Part shown: positions 9,672 to 17,730 of the stretch, piece by piece
Layout: every line of letters starts with the position of its first letter
Numbering within the stretch: position 1 is the first letter of the stretch
Origin: Neobacillus piezotolerans
GTDB lineage: Bacteria > Bacillota > Bacilli > Bacillales > Cytobacillaceae
Length of the DNA stretch: 62,780 bases
Assembly (NCBI RefSeq): GCF_003362805.1
Contig: NZ_QNQT01000015.1
Coordinates: forward strand, 6,464-69,243
Direction of reading: 5' to 3'
Translations under genes and position numbers: made by a program
The notes under the pieces: model-generated
What the model saw: the letters and a program-made list of their open reading frames with translations, nothing else
Databases searched by the model: none
What the model was told of the DNA's origin: nothing

Positions 9672-10499
9672 TTGACAGGGGGGATTTATATTCGCATTTC
9701 CGAATTTCATCCAATTCTATACAATTTGAGAATTAAGCAGAAGCAAATTTTCCGCAATCTTGAGGATATAGGCTCAAGGAAAAAGTTTGCCGTGCGCATG
9801 TCGAATGAAACCTTGCCCTTTCCCTGTAAAAAACATCAATCCCTCCTGAAAAGGAAACTCGGCGACAGCGACCCGAGGCTTCAGGAAAACAAAATCGTCA
9901 ACATTTCAATTGCCTCAAAAGCAATCGACGGGATTGTTATCGGCCCCGGAGAGACGTTTTCCTTCTGGAAGCTAGTAGGCCAACCTTCAGCTGAAAGGGG
10001 GTATATTGAGGGAATGCTTCTGTCGATGGGAGAAGTAAAGACGGGGATTGGCGGTGGAGTGTGCCAGCTCGCCAACCTCCTTTACTGGATGGCGCTCCAT
10101 ACCCCGCTGCAGGTTGTGGAAAGGCATCACCACAGCTTTGACCCGTTTCCCGATGAAGGAAGGGTCCTGCCTTTCGGGAGTGGGGCGGGGGTTTTTTATA
10201 ACTATGTTGATTTGCGGTTTCACAATCCAACAAGCCAGCCTTTTCAAATCAAAGTCCGGCTGACTGACAAACATCTGAAAGGTTCCATCCATACTGACCG
10301 CCAGTGGCCATTAGCTTATCACATTGAGGAGCGGGACCATAAATTTTTGCAAAAGGACGGAAGGAATTACCGGCAAAATGAAATTTGGAGAAAGAAAGTG
10401 GACAAGGCGACAGGCAGTTATGTTGGAGAGGAATTGCTCATTAGAAATTTTTCCGAAGTAAAATACGAGGTGGATTCCGCGCTGATTGAGATGGCTTAG
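9672..10499 (+). CDS. VanW family protein
   Basis: Contains the VanW core: KKHQSLLKRKLGDSDPRLQ, then PGETFSFWKLVG, GIGGGVCQLANLLYWMALH, RHHHSFDPFPDEGRVLPFG and VFYNYVDLRF. VanW proteins are linked to glycopeptide clusters and cell-wall biology, but their biochemical role is undefined. The frame is open to 9627; I choose TTG at 9672 because AGGGG lies just upstream and it gives the usual length (275 residues). The start remains uncertain. There is no van cluster nearby, so a resistance role is not implied. Confidence 0.82.
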   Translation: MTGGIYIRISEFHPILYNLRIKQKQIFRNLEDIGSRKKFAVRMSNETLPFPCKKHQSLLKRKLGDSDPRLQENKIVNISIASKAIDGIVIGPGETFSFWKLVGQPSAERGYIEGMLLSMGEVKTGIGGGVCQLANLLYWMALHTPLQVVERHHHSFDPFPDEGRVLPFGSGAGVFYNYVDLRFHNPTSQPFQIKVRLTDKHLKGSIHTDRQWPLAYHIEERDHKFLQKDGRNYRQNEIWRKKVDKATGSYVGEELLIRNFSEVKYEVDSALIEMA

Positions 10500-10552
10500 A
10501 AGGCCCGTCCAGGCGAGCTGATTTCGGATTGTCTGGGAACAAAGCGGAAAAA

Positions 10553-10586
10553 TCAAAAGAGTATCGGCGACCCGATACTCTTTTTG
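10553..10586. terminator. Bidirectional intrinsic terminator
   Basis: Perfect 10-bp stem (AGAGTATCGG / CCGATACTCT) with a 4-nt loop, A-rich on the left and T-rich on the right, between two convergent genes. Confidence 0.92.
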
Positions 10587-10587
10587 T

Positions 10588-11475
10588 TTAGTTGGAAGGA
10601 AGCTCAACCTCATCAAGGAACTCCGCAACTGTTTTCCTATACTCCTTGGGCTGTTCCCGATAAGGCGAATGCGCGCTATTTTCAAAAATATGCAGCTTCG
10701 CGCCTGGCACAAGGCTGCTGAAATAGCTGGTCGACTCCGGTGTCGCTTCGTCAAAACGCCCGCATAGAAAAAGCGATGGAACCCGCAGTTCATTGAGCCT
10801 CGGCGTGCAGTCGAATTCCTTCAGGTTTCCGGTTACGCAAAATTCGGAAGGGCCCCACATGGTGTTGTAAACTTCCAGGTTGGCGAGTTGTGATGTTATT
10901 TCCCGTTCCTCCGGGCTGATTTCAATCCGGCAGACGAAGTTTTTGGCAAATACCCGCATTGCCTGTTGGTATTCTTCTGAATCGGTCGTGCCGTCCGCCT
11001 CGCACCGGGCGATGACCGCCTGGGTTTCTTCCGGCAGCTCTTTTAAAAGGCGCTCCTGGTCTTTTGCCCAACGGGGTGCGTCAAGGCAAGGGCTTGAGAA
11101 AATGGCGCTTTTCACGCCGTCCGGCTTTGTCAGCAAATAAGCCGCGAGTAATGTCGTTCCCCACGAGTGCCCGAGGATGTGTACTTCATTCAACCCCAAT
11201 TGTTCGCGCACCTGTCCAAGCTCTTCGACATAGCGATTGAGGTTCCACAGCGCTTTGTCCGTCGGGCCTTTTGAACGCCCGGCGCCAAGCTGGTCATAGT
11301 ACACAACAGTCCGGCCTGTATATTCGGCAAGCTTGTCCAGCCGCTGCAAGGCATAGCAGGAAGAACCCGGCCCTCCGTGCAAAACCAATAATGGGGCCGC
11401 GGTGGCCTCCCCTTTTACCCGTCGGTACCATACCTTCCCGCCTGTTACGTCCACAAAACCTTCTTCAATCTTCAC
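10588..11475 (-). CDS. Proline iminopeptidase-family alpha/beta hydrolase
   Basis: The 295 residues fit the alpha/beta-hydrolase peptidase family S33: oxyanion motif LHGGPGSS (about 32-39), DQLGAGRS, nucleophile elbow GHSWGT with Ser104, a cap domain, FLCGRFDEATP with the acid, and ENSAHSP with the catalytic His. These enzymes release N-terminal Pro or related residues from peptides, or act on related amides; the exact substrate is not readable. It is upstream of nothing on its strand and follows an NTF2-like gene by 22 bp, suggesting an operon. Confidence 0.88.
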   Translation of the reverse strand: MKIEEGFVDVTGGKVWYRRVKGEATAAPLLVLHGGPGSSCYALQRLDKLAEYTGRTVVYYDQLGAGRSKGPTDKALWNLNRYVEELGQVREQLGLNEVHILGHSWGTTLLAAYLLTKPDGVKSAIFSSPCLDAPRWAKDQERLLKELPEETQAVIARCEADGTTDSEEYQQAMRVFAKNFVCRIEISPEEREITSQLANLEVYNTMWGPSEFCVTGNLKEFDCTPRLNELRVPSLFLCGRFDEATPESTSYFSSLVPGAKLHIFENSAHSPYREQPKEYRKTVAEFLDEVELPSN

Positions 11476-11497
11476 AATTTTTCTCCCCCTTAAACTT

Positions 11498-11944
11498 TTA
11501 GGCTTTATTCATAATGCGAATCAGTTCTTCCGTCATTTCCTCGACAAGCTCCGGGCGCCCGTGGAACTGGGCGGGCGTATTTTGGAACAGTTCGATTTTC
11601 CATTCGCCGTCCTGTTTTGCCGCCACCAATGTCTGGTGGGCGTTCAGTTCAGGCGCGAGCTCTTTTTTTCCGGGAGGGACCATGCCGGCTATTGCCCGCA
11701 ACATGGCCGCATCCGCGCCAAACATCCGGATTTCCTTTACCTTTTTTATAAAAGGCGGGGTTGGGTGGCTGGCGAATATAGGAGCTGTATGGGCCAGGAC
11801 TTCCTGCGGTCCTGTCGCCACGCTTCCATCAAAGCCGATCATTACGCCATTCCCGGCGAACAGGCATGCCATTCCCTTCGCATCCCGTTTGTTCCATGCT
11901 TCAATCAATGCTTCGTAAAGTAATTGTACCGCCGACTGTTCCAT
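11498..11944 (-). CDS. SnoaL/SgcJ-type NTF2-like protein
   Basis: A 148-residue single-domain protein whose pattern (YEALIEAWNKRDAKGMACLF, then FDGSVATGPQEV, and a C-terminal sheet with KIELFQNTPAQFHGRP) matches the SgcJ/EcaC or DUF4440 group of NTF2-like proteins. Such proteins bind small ligands or act as isomerases or oxygenases; no reaction can be assigned. Start at 11944 is preferred over 11959 because GGAGG sits 8 nt before it. It precedes the peptidase gene on the same strand. Confidence 0.8.
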   Translation of the reverse strand: MEQSAVQLLYEALIEAWNKRDAKGMACLFAGNGVMIGFDGSVATGPQEVLAHTAPIFASHPTPPFIKKVKEIRMFGADAAMLRAIAGMVPPGKKELAPELNAHQTLVAAKQDGEWKIELFQNTPAQFHGRPELVEEMTEELIRIMNKA

Positions 11945-11966
11945 CTTTTTGGCCTCCATTTCTTTT

Positions 11967-12158
11967 TCAACCTGTTAAAAATTCATAGACGATGTCATTT
12001 ACGATGTCGTGCATATGTGCCTCCGGTTCTGCTTCTTTCAGCCTATACAACCGTTCGCCAATGTCATTCACATCACGTTCGCCGAGCGGCTGGCTTTCAT
12101 CGCCGTAATATTGCTTCAGGCAGTTTTTTATCATTTTTTTCACCAGTTTTTCGTCCAT
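11967..12158 (-). CDS. yqzH: YqzH-like small protein
   Basis: Sixty-three residues, acidic and soluble, with MDEKLVKKMIKNCLKQYYGD at the N-terminus and a C-terminal helix HDIVNDIVYEFLTG. I assign it to YqzH by overall similarity and because yqzH sits beside the polY2 gene in B. subtilis; function unknown. GAGGTG precedes the ATG, so the longer frame to 12200 is not used. It is divergent from polY2, and the SOS control region lies between them. Confidence 0.65.
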   Translation of the reverse strand: MDEKLVKKMIKNCLKQYYGDESQPLGERDVNDIGERLYRLKEAEPEAHMHDIVNDIVYEFLTG

Positions 12159-12258
12159 GAAAAGCACCTCAAGGCTTATTATAGCTCTTTTCCAAAGCAT
12201 CCTGAAATGGTAACGGACCCTTTTTTTATAAAACCTGTCGTAAAATTTCCATTGAATA

Positions 12259-12310
12259 CGAACGCATATTCGCTTAATATATGGGTATAATGATACGGAA
12301 CAGATGTTCT
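12259..12310 (+). promoter_or_regulatory. Two LexA (DinR) boxes and the polY2 promoter
   Basis: Box 1, 12259-12272, reads CGAACGCATATTCG and differs at one defined base from the Bacillus SOS consensus CGAAC-N4-GTTCG. Box 2, 12297-12310, reads GGAACAGATGTTCT and keeps the GAAC-N4-GTTC core. A perfect -10 TATAAT (12286-12291) lies between them; box 1 covers the -35 region and box 2 the start of transcription. LexA at both would block polymerase, giving DNA-damage induction as known for B. subtilis yqjW. Confidence 0.85.
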
Positions 12311-12339
12311 TATTTTGAGGAAGGAAGGAGGGAAATTTC

Positions 12340-13599
12340 GTGGTCGATTACAGCACATTGCCGCACCACAAAGTTCTTTGCGTCGATATGAAGAGCTTTT
12401 ACGCCAGCTGCGCGGCGGTTATGGAAGGGCTTGATCCGCTTGGCTGCTATCTTGCTGTAGTCGGCGATAAAGGACGGGAAGGAAGCGTCGTTCTCGCCGC
12501 TTCGCCGCTTTTAAAAAAAGAATTTGGCATCAAAACCGGATCGCGCAAATTTGAAATCCCAAAAGATCCGAAAATCAAAGTCGTCGAACCGAAGATGGGC
12601 ATGTTTCTGAGGATTTCGACCGAAATCAGCCGCGTCTTCCACCGCTACGTCCCGAAGGAAGCCATCCATACATACAGTGTCGATGAAAGCTTCATCAAAG
12701 TGGACGGAGCCGAAAATCTTTGGGGGGACGCGATAACAATCGCGCAAAAAATAAAAGATGACATCGAACGGGAATTCCAGCTTCCATGCGCGATTGGCAT
12801 TGGGCCGAATATGCTCCTGTCAAAGCTTTGCCTTGACCTTGAAGCCAAGAAGCACGGAATCGCCGAATGGACGTATGAAGATGTCCAAACAAAGCTTTGG
12901 CACGTCTCGCCGCTTAGGGAAATGTGGGGAATCGGCCGGCGGGTTGAAAGGACGCTCAATGGAATGGGGATTTTCACGGTCGGCCAGCTTGCCCGTTATG
13001 ACCTTGAGACGCTTGAGAAAAAATTCGGCATCATGGGCAATCAGCTCTACTACCATGCCTGGGGTGTCGATTTATCGGAAATGGGCGCGCCAATCATCGA
13101 AGGGCAGATCAGTTTCGGCAAAAGCCAAATTCTCCTTAGGGATTATAAGGACGAGGAAGAAATTAAACACGTCATCCTCGAAATGTGCGAGGAGGTGGCT
13201 CGCCGGGCACGGACGCATCGGAAGGCGGGCAGGACGATCACGCTCGGCATCGGCTACAGCCAGGATGAATTCGGGGGCGGGTTCCACCGCGCAAAGACGG
13301 TTGCCGAGCCGACAAACGTGACGATGGATATTTACCGGGTCTGCCTGGAGCTGTTCCACCGGCATTATTCCGGCAAAACCGTCCGTCAGATTTCCATTTC
13401 GCTTGGGAATATCGTCGATGATGTTGAGCTGCAGATGAGCCTTTTTGACATGGGCGCGGGCAAAAGAAGGGACCTCGGCTATGTGGTTGACCGCATCCGC
13501 AGCCGCTTCGGGTCAGGGGCGCTGCTCCGGGCCGTTTCGTATACAGCAGCGGGAACCGCCAAGCACCGCGCATCGCTCCTCGGCGGGCATAAGAAGTAA
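12340..13599 (+). CDS. polY2: Y-family DNA polymerase (YqjW/PolY2)
   Basis: Translesion polymerase of the UmuC/DinB superfamily, 419 residues. Catalytic carboxylates are visible in VDMKSFYASC (Asp16) and YSVDESF (Asp115, Glu116); GIGPNMLLSKL and a helix-hairpin-helix (EMWGIGRRVERTLNGMGI) follow, then the little-finger domain. QMSLFDMG near residue 370 looks like a beta-clamp-binding peptide (QxSLF). GTG start with AAGGAGGG upstream. It lies just downstream of two LexA boxes and is followed by a YolD-like gene, its usual partner. Confidence 0.96.
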   Translation: MVDYSTLPHHKVLCVDMKSFYASCAAVMEGLDPLGCYLAVVGDKGREGSVVLAASPLLKKEFGIKTGSRKFEIPKDPKIKVVEPKMGMFLRISTEISRVFHRYVPKEAIHTYSVDESFIKVDGAENLWGDAITIAQKIKDDIEREFQLPCAIGIGPNMLLSKLCLDLEAKKHGIAEWTYEDVQTKLWHVSPLREMWGIGRRVERTLNGMGIFTVGQLARYDLETLEKKFGIMGNQLYYHAWGVDLSEMGAPIIEGQISFGKSQILLRDYKDEEEIKHVILEMCEEVARRARTHRKAGRTITLGIGYSQDEFGGGFHRAKTVAEPTNVTMDIYRVCLELFHRHYSGKTVRQISISLGNIVDDVELQMSLFDMGAGKRRDLGYVVDRIRSRFGSGALLRAVSYTAAGTAKHRASLLGGHKK

Positions 13600-13620
13600 C
13601 CAGGAAAGAGGGGGAAGAAG

Positions 13621-13956
13621 ATGATTCGCGACCGCGGCAGAATAAAATGGACATCCATGATGCTTCCCGAGCATGTGAAAATGCTCAGAGACTGGGTGAA
13701 GGAGGATTCGTACGAACAAAAAACGGAACTCGACGAGCAGCAGCTCGAATTGATGAATGAAACGCTTGCCGAAGCGATGGAATTTAACCAGGCGGTGGCG
13801 ATTACCCACTACCGCCGCCACAACTATGAAATTTGTATCGGAAACATCCACTATTGGGACGAACTCGCCCACAAGCTCCACCTCATTGACTCCTCGGGCA
13901 CAGCCCGCATCATCCCCGTCGAAAACATCGCCGACATCCGGCTCGCTGACAAATAG
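13621..13956 (+). CDS. yqjX: YolD-like protein (YqjX)
   Basis: A 111-residue protein starting MIRDRGRIKWTSMMLPEHV, the hallmark of the YolD-like family, which is regularly encoded next to UmuC-type polymerases and is predicted to act with them in the SOS response. It starts 21 bp after polY2, with GAGGGGGAAG as its ribosome site, so it shares the LexA-controlled transcript. The biochemical role is unproven. Confidence 0.93.
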   Translation: MIRDRGRIKWTSMMLPEHVKMLRDWVKEDSYEQKTELDEQQLELMNETLAEAMEFNQAVAITHYRRHNYEICIGNIHYWDELAHKLHLIDSSGTARIIPVENIADIRLADK

Positions 13957-14109
13957 CCGCCGCCGCAGGCAAAGACAAGCAGGTTCCCAACGAGAGCCTG
14001 CCTGGCTGTTGGGAATCAGCTGCAATCATCTATAAATAAATGGGTTTGGGTGTTCCCCTCTAAATAAAATCACATAGAAAATAGTCTGTGAATTGAGTGG
14101 TCTTGAGTT

Positions 14110-14214
14110 TTAGTCAGCATCAAGGTATAAACGATGCTTGCCACAATGAATACACTTAAATAGATACCCCTGGAAACTCGGATCTGGATTATATTTAAAC
14201 TCAGGCAACTTCAA
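14110..14214 (-). pseudogene. Internally deleted remnant of a CbrC/UPF0167 gene
   Basis: On the minus strand a TTG start, 7 nt after AGGAGG (14222-14227), opens a 34-residue frame. It begins KLPEFKYNPDP, like the N-terminus of CbrC-family proteins, and passes directly into GYLFKCIHCGKHRLYLDAD, like their C-terminus. Normal members have about 170-200 residues between these ends. The join is in frame, so the element is either a deletion scar or a retained mini-protein. The rest of the 397-bp gap (13957-14353) holds only an imperfect inverted repeat near 13982-14017. Confidence 0.6.
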
Positions 14215-14353
14215 AATGAATCCTCCTAATTGGCAATTGATCTTATAAAATGAATTTTACTTTAATTTATTTGAATTCACCTTAAAAATCATCTTGAATT
14301 CCTCCAAAACTCTGATAGGATAATTTTAACAAAAGCCAAAGGTGGGGTGCTTG

Positions 14354-14947
14354 ATGGAAATCGAAACGGTTTACGCGGACTTGCCAAAACTGGAAACGGA
14401 AAGGCTGATTTTGCGCAAAGTGACGATGAATGATGCAGAGGACATGTTCGCCTACGGTTCCGATGAAGAGGTCGCAAGGTACGTGACATGGGATAAGCAT
14501 AACACGATTGAAGACACCCGATCCTTCATCGATTTCGTGCTTGGTAAATATGAAAACAAACAGCTTGCTCCATGGGCGATTGAGTCCAAGGAAACGGGAA
14601 GGATGATTGGAACAATCGACTTTGTATCTTGGCAGCCAAGGCACAACAGCGCGGAAATCGGTTATGTCATTGCCCGGGACCAATGGGGAAAAGGAATCAC
14701 GACGGAGGCCGCCTCGGAGCTCATTAAATTTGGTTTTGAACATATGGAGCTTGTCCGTATCCAGGCAAGATGTTTCATCGAAAACATCGGCTCGGCAAGG
14801 GTTATGGAAAAAGTGGGCATGTCGTTTGAAGGGGTTAACAGGAAAGCCGCGTTCATCAAAGGAAAGCACCGCGATTTGAAAATATATGCGATCCTCAAGG
14901 AAGACTTTGCGTATTTGCAAAAGAAGCATATGGAAGAAGCTGTCTAG
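14354..14947 (+). CDS. GNAT acetyltransferase, RimJ/RimL type
   Basis: A 197-residue N-acetyltransferase with LETERLILRKVTMNDAEDMF at the start of the fold, the acetyl-CoA region IARDQWGKGITTEAASELI (the R/Q-x-x-G-x-G/A loop) and NIGSARVMEKVGMSFEG. This pattern is typical of RimJ/RimL-like enzymes that acetylate ribosomal proteins or small amines; the substrate is unknown. Start: ATG at 14354 after AAAGGTGGGG. Fourteen bp separate it from the next GNAT gene. Confidence 0.88.
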   Translation: MEIETVYADLPKLETERLILRKVTMNDAEDMFAYGSDEEVARYVTWDKHNTIEDTRSFIDFVLGKYENKQLAPWAIESKETGRMIGTIDFVSWQPRHNSAEIGYVIARDQWGKGITTEAASELIKFGFEHMELVRIQARCFIENIGSARVMEKVGMSFEGVNRKAAFIKGKHRDLKIYAILKEDFAYLQKKHMEEAV

Positions 14948-14961
14948 TAAGGAGAAAAAAC

Positions 14962-15453
14962 ATGATCAGGCCGATTGACATTACGAATGAAAACGAAGCG
15001 CTCGACGTGCTGCGTATCCAGCTTCCGTCCTATCAAGTGGAGGCGGAGTTGATAGATTTTTACGGCATTCCTGCTTTGAACGACACAGCTGAGACGCTAA
15101 TGAAGTCTGGTGAAACATTTTACGGCTATTATGAAAATGGCAGTCTGTGCGGGGCTATTTCGTTTAAAAAAGAAAATGGGACGATTGATATCCATCGGCT
15201 GATGGTCCATCCAGATCATTTCCGGAAAGGAATCGCCCGGCAGCTATTGCACTCGCTAGTACAAAACAATCGGGAGGAAAAACGATTGATTGTATCAACT
15301 GGAGCCAATAACACACCCGCTGTTCGTTTTTACGAGCAAAGTGGATTCCAGAAAACAGCGGAAGACATAATTGCTGGAACTCTTGCGATAGCGCGTTTTG
15401 AAAAGCAAGGAACCGATAGGATGGAAGAGGGGGATGAGGATCGGAACGATTAA
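14962..15453 (+). CDS. GNAT acetyltransferase
   Basis: A second, unrelated GNAT protein of 163 residues. It begins MIRPIDITNENEALDVLRIQ, and the CoA-binding segment is IHRLMVHPDHFRKGIARQLL, followed by NTPAVRFYEQSGF. The acceptor is not readable. TAAGGAG lies before the ATG. It overlaps the following membrane gene by 20 bp, so three genes (two GNATs and a membrane protein) form one operon. Confidence 0.88.
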   Translation: MIRPIDITNENEALDVLRIQLPSYQVEAELIDFYGIPALNDTAETLMKSGETFYGYYENGSLCGAISFKKENGTIDIHRLMVHPDHFRKGIARQLLHSLVQNNREEKRLIVSTGANNTPAVRFYEQSGFQKTAEDIIAGTLAIARFEKQGTDRMEEGDEDRND

Positions 15454-15688
15454 CTGGATTGTTTTCCTGTGGCAGCTGTCAATGGCGGTAGCAATTTTGA
15501 CTCTTTTCTACGGCCTTTTGGCAAAATCAAGAATTTCCCTGTCGGTAAGCTTTGTCACATCCCTTCCGATTGCCTATTACTTTTTCGGAGCGAATAACTT
15601 ATTGAAATTGGTTGCGCTCGCTCCTATTGCAATCATTGTGGCGATTATTTTTTTAAGGAAAAAAAGGAGTAGGACCGCTGACAGTTGA
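15434..15688 (+). CDS. Small membrane protein, unknown
   Basis: Eighty-four residues with three hydrophobic segments (about 8-25, 32-50, 54-75) and a basic tail RKKRSRT. Start ATG at 15434 has GAAGAGGGGG immediately upstream; its first codons overlap the end of the acetyltransferase gene, implying translational coupling. No family recognised. Confidence 0.7.
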   Translation: MRIGTINWIVFLWQLSMAVAILTLFYGLLAKSRISLSVSFVTSLPIAYYFFGANNLLKLVALAPIAIIVAIIFLRKKRSRTADS

Positions 15689-15728
15689 CCTCGATGGGAA
15701 AGCGGAAAAGATAACCTTCATGCAAAAT

Positions 15729-15775
15729 AGCCGGAGCCCCGCTTGACTAGGCGGTGCTGCCGGCTTTTTGTTTTA
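15729..15775 (+). terminator. Intrinsic terminator
   Basis: AGCCGG/CCGGCT outer stem with an inner pairing (AGCCCCGC against GCGGTGCT, one mismatch) and a TTTTTGTTTT tail. It ends the acetyltransferase operon. Confidence 0.8.
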
Positions 15776-15805
15776 ATTGAATCAATTAAGTCCCATGTGG
15801 AACGG

Positions 15806-16285
15806 TCAGTCAATTTCCTTTATTGTTTTCCCGTATTTCAGGACAGTGTAAACCGCCTTGCCATCACTCGGGTTGTCTTTCCCATATTCGATCGGCAGCA
15901 AGGCAAAAAAAATAAAATAGACCGAAAAATACACAAACTGGTAGAAAAATAAGTGTTTCGGCCATATATCGAGATGGATGAGCGAGTTTACAATTAAAAT
16001 GGAGATGGCATTAAAGATGATGCCTCCCGCATAAATAACAGCGTATTTCCAACGGGATTCATTTTTTATTTCGGTATATTGGCAGGAAGCATCGACAAAG
16101 TACAGGCTATGAACGTGAAAAGTGCCAACTGAAAAGAGTTTCCGCCCCCTGCCCATTGTTAATACTGGCTTGCCCCCAAAAAGGACGACAAAGAAAGTAT
16201 GTCCGGAGGCATGAACGAAGGATGTTAAAGGCAAAACGATAAAGAACGCCCAAACAAACGTAATCATATCATTCCAGGAAAACAT
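15806..16285 (-). CDS. M50-like membrane protein lacking the catalytic Glu
   Basis: A 159-residue membrane protein with four likely helices. The first carries FVHASGHTFFVVLFGG, which aligns with the zinc motif HExxH of M50-type membrane metalloproteases, but the Glu is replaced by Ala (codon GCC). A later NPSDGK resembles the second M50 motif (N/D-x-DG). Outside this substitution it looks intact, with DASCQY and YAGGIIFNAISI. Either a non-proteolytic homologue or an inactivated enzyme. It is convergent with the acetyltransferase operon. No clear ribosome site beyond GAGGTGAG. Confidence 0.72.
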   Translation of the reverse strand: MFSWNDMITFVWAFFIVLPLTSFVHASGHTFFVVLFGGKPVLTMGRGRKLFSVGTFHVHSLYFVDASCQYTEIKNESRWKYAVIYAGGIIFNAISILIVNSLIHLDIWPKHLFFYQFVYFSVYFIFFALLPIEYGKDNPSDGKAVYTVLKYGKTIKEID

Positions 16286-16366
16286 GCTCTCACCTCAATA
16301 TAAAAGCTTCACAAGGCTTTTACCTCAAGGGGAACAGCTCAAACGTGCCAATATCTTCTACCGGCA

Positions 16367-16404
16367 AGCAAAATAGAAGGCACCGGCCATAATGGCGGGT
16401 GCCT
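16367..16404 (-). terminator. Intrinsic terminator of the CDGSH gene
   Basis: AGGCACC and GGTGCCT (16378-16384, 16398-16404) pair, with an inner GCC/GGC; on the minus strand the stem is followed by a T-rich stretch. Confidence 0.7.
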
Positions 16405-16423
16405 AGAAGTTAGTTGTCATAAA

Positions 16424-16639
16424 TTATTGGCCGGCTGTTTCTTCCGGTGCGCGGACCTGGGATTCAAATTGCCCCTTATGCGTGCCGTCGCAGTACGGCT
16501 TGTTTGAGGAGAGGCCGCAGCGGCAGAGCGAAAAGGCAGGCTTTGATGGATAGGCATTTCCCTGGCCATCAAGCAGTTCGACATCCCCGGTAATCCTCAG
16601 CGATCCATTGTCGTTTACTTTGATTTGTACTTTTGACAT
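16424..16639 (-). CDS. CDGSH iron-sulfur domain protein
   Basis: Seventy-one residues with the 2Fe-2S signature CRCGLSSNKPYCDGTHKG (about 39-56), giving the three Cys and one His ligands of a CDGSH centre. Such small bacterial proteins carry a redox-active 2Fe-2S cluster; the partner is unknown. AAGGGGG precedes the ATG. Stand-alone gene with its own terminator. Confidence 0.93.
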   Translation of the reverse strand: MSKVQIKVNDNGSLRITGDVELLDGQGNAYPSKPAFSLCRCGLSSNKPYCDGTHKGQFESQVRAPEETAGQ

Positions 16640-16716
16640 TGTTATTCCCCCTTGAAATTATTCTCTTTGATGGTAGATGGTAAGAGTGAAAAATGCAAAT
16701 TTTTTCAAAAATCCCT

Positions 16717-17655
16717 TTAAAATGATGGTCCCGGCATTCCTAATTGCGGTTGCCTCACAAAAGATTCAAGGAATTCATCGACTGCTTTTTCATATTCTTT
16801 CCGATTTTCATTGAATGACTGGGCGTGGAGCCCGCTTTCAGCCATAAACAGCATTTTGGGTCCCTTTTTCTTTTCATACAGCGCTTCAGTCATATATGGG
16901 AGAATGAAATCGTCTTTGGCGCTATGGATGAACAGAATTGGGTGCCTGATATTATCAATCACTGAAATTGGGGAAACCTCTCGGATTGAATAGTTGTCAC
17001 GGAAGCGAAGGAAAACATCCGCAAGCGGCAGAAGCATACCGGCTGGCAAATTCATCTCCTCTTTCAGGCGGTAGGCGAGCTGTTCCTTGAAATCGGAAAA
17101 AGGGCAATCGGCAATATAAAAATCCGCCCCGTCCTCAAGCATTCCGGCATAAAGGAGCATCGTCGCGGCACCCATCGATTCGCCGTGGATTCCAAGAAGG
17201 AGCCCAGGCCCGATTTCATTTTTCAGCCAATCGACGACCGCCTTCAGGTCGAACTTTTCATAATGGCCGTAGCTCGTAGTCTTGCCGCCGGATTCCCCGT
17301 GGCGGCGGTGGTCGAAAATCAGTACATTGAAACCACGGGACAAAAATAAATTCATATATTTAATCGAGTTGAATTTATTTTCGGTCACCCCGTGGCTGAT
17401 GATTACATAGCGGTTTGTCTCATGCGGTTCGGCGAGTACGCCCTTAAGTTCGTATCCAAAGGGGGAGGGGATGAGCACATCCCTTTTTTTCAGAGCCTCA
17501 TAATCTGTGTCAATAATCCTGCCAGCTACACGTTCGCGGTTCAGGATGAACTCGTCCTCTTTTTTCTTCATGTACATAAGCCGATTTGTAAAATAAACGC
17601 CCACAGCGGCAACAATTGTAAGCAGCGATGCTAAAAAGCGTAATGCTTTGCGCAA
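16717..17655 (-). CDS. yqkD: Alpha/beta hydrolase YqkD
   Basis: A 312-residue hydrolase with an N-terminal membrane anchor (about 8-27), then ISHGVTENKFN, DHRRHGESGG, the nucleophile elbow GESMGAA (Ser160), HSAKDDFI with the acid and GLHAQSF with the catalytic His. It matches B. subtilis YqkD in length and layout. Probably an exported or membrane-attached esterase; substrate unknown. In B. subtilis it lies next to yqkE, whereas here 3.8 kb of other genes intervene. Confidence 0.9.
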   Translation of the reverse strand: MRKALRFLASLLTIVAAVGVYFTNRLMYMKKKEDEFILNRERVAGRIIDTDYEALKKRDVLIPSPFGYELKGVLAEPHETNRYVIISHGVTENKFNSIKYMNLFLSRGFNVLIFDHRRHGESGGKTTSYGHYEKFDLKAVVDWLKNEIGPGLLLGIHGESMGAATMLLYAGMLEDGADFYIADCPFSDFKEQLAYRLKEEMNLPAGMLLPLADVFLRFRDNYSIREVSPISVIDNIRHPILFIHSAKDDFILPYMTEALYEKKKGPKMLFMAESGLHAQSFNENRKEYEKAVDEFLESFVRQPQLGMPGPSF

Positions 17656-17730
17656 AAGGATCCCTCCGGTGTAAATTTGCTTTCTTTCATTATTTTACCA
17701 CTCACTCCAGTTTAAAACACCGATGCATAG

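Noticed and set aside
9661-9700. TTGACA as a promoter of the VanW gene
   Set aside because: The nearest TATA-like hexamer is only about 8 bp away and the segment overlaps the probable start codon.
11402-11923. 173-codon plus-strand frame opposite the peptidase and NTF2-like genes
   Set aside because: Antisense shadow; spans two real genes and their intergenic gap.
13982-14017. TTCCCAAC/GTTGGGAA inverted repeat after yqjX as a terminator
   Set aside because: No T tract and an 18-nt loop; not convincing as an intrinsic terminator.
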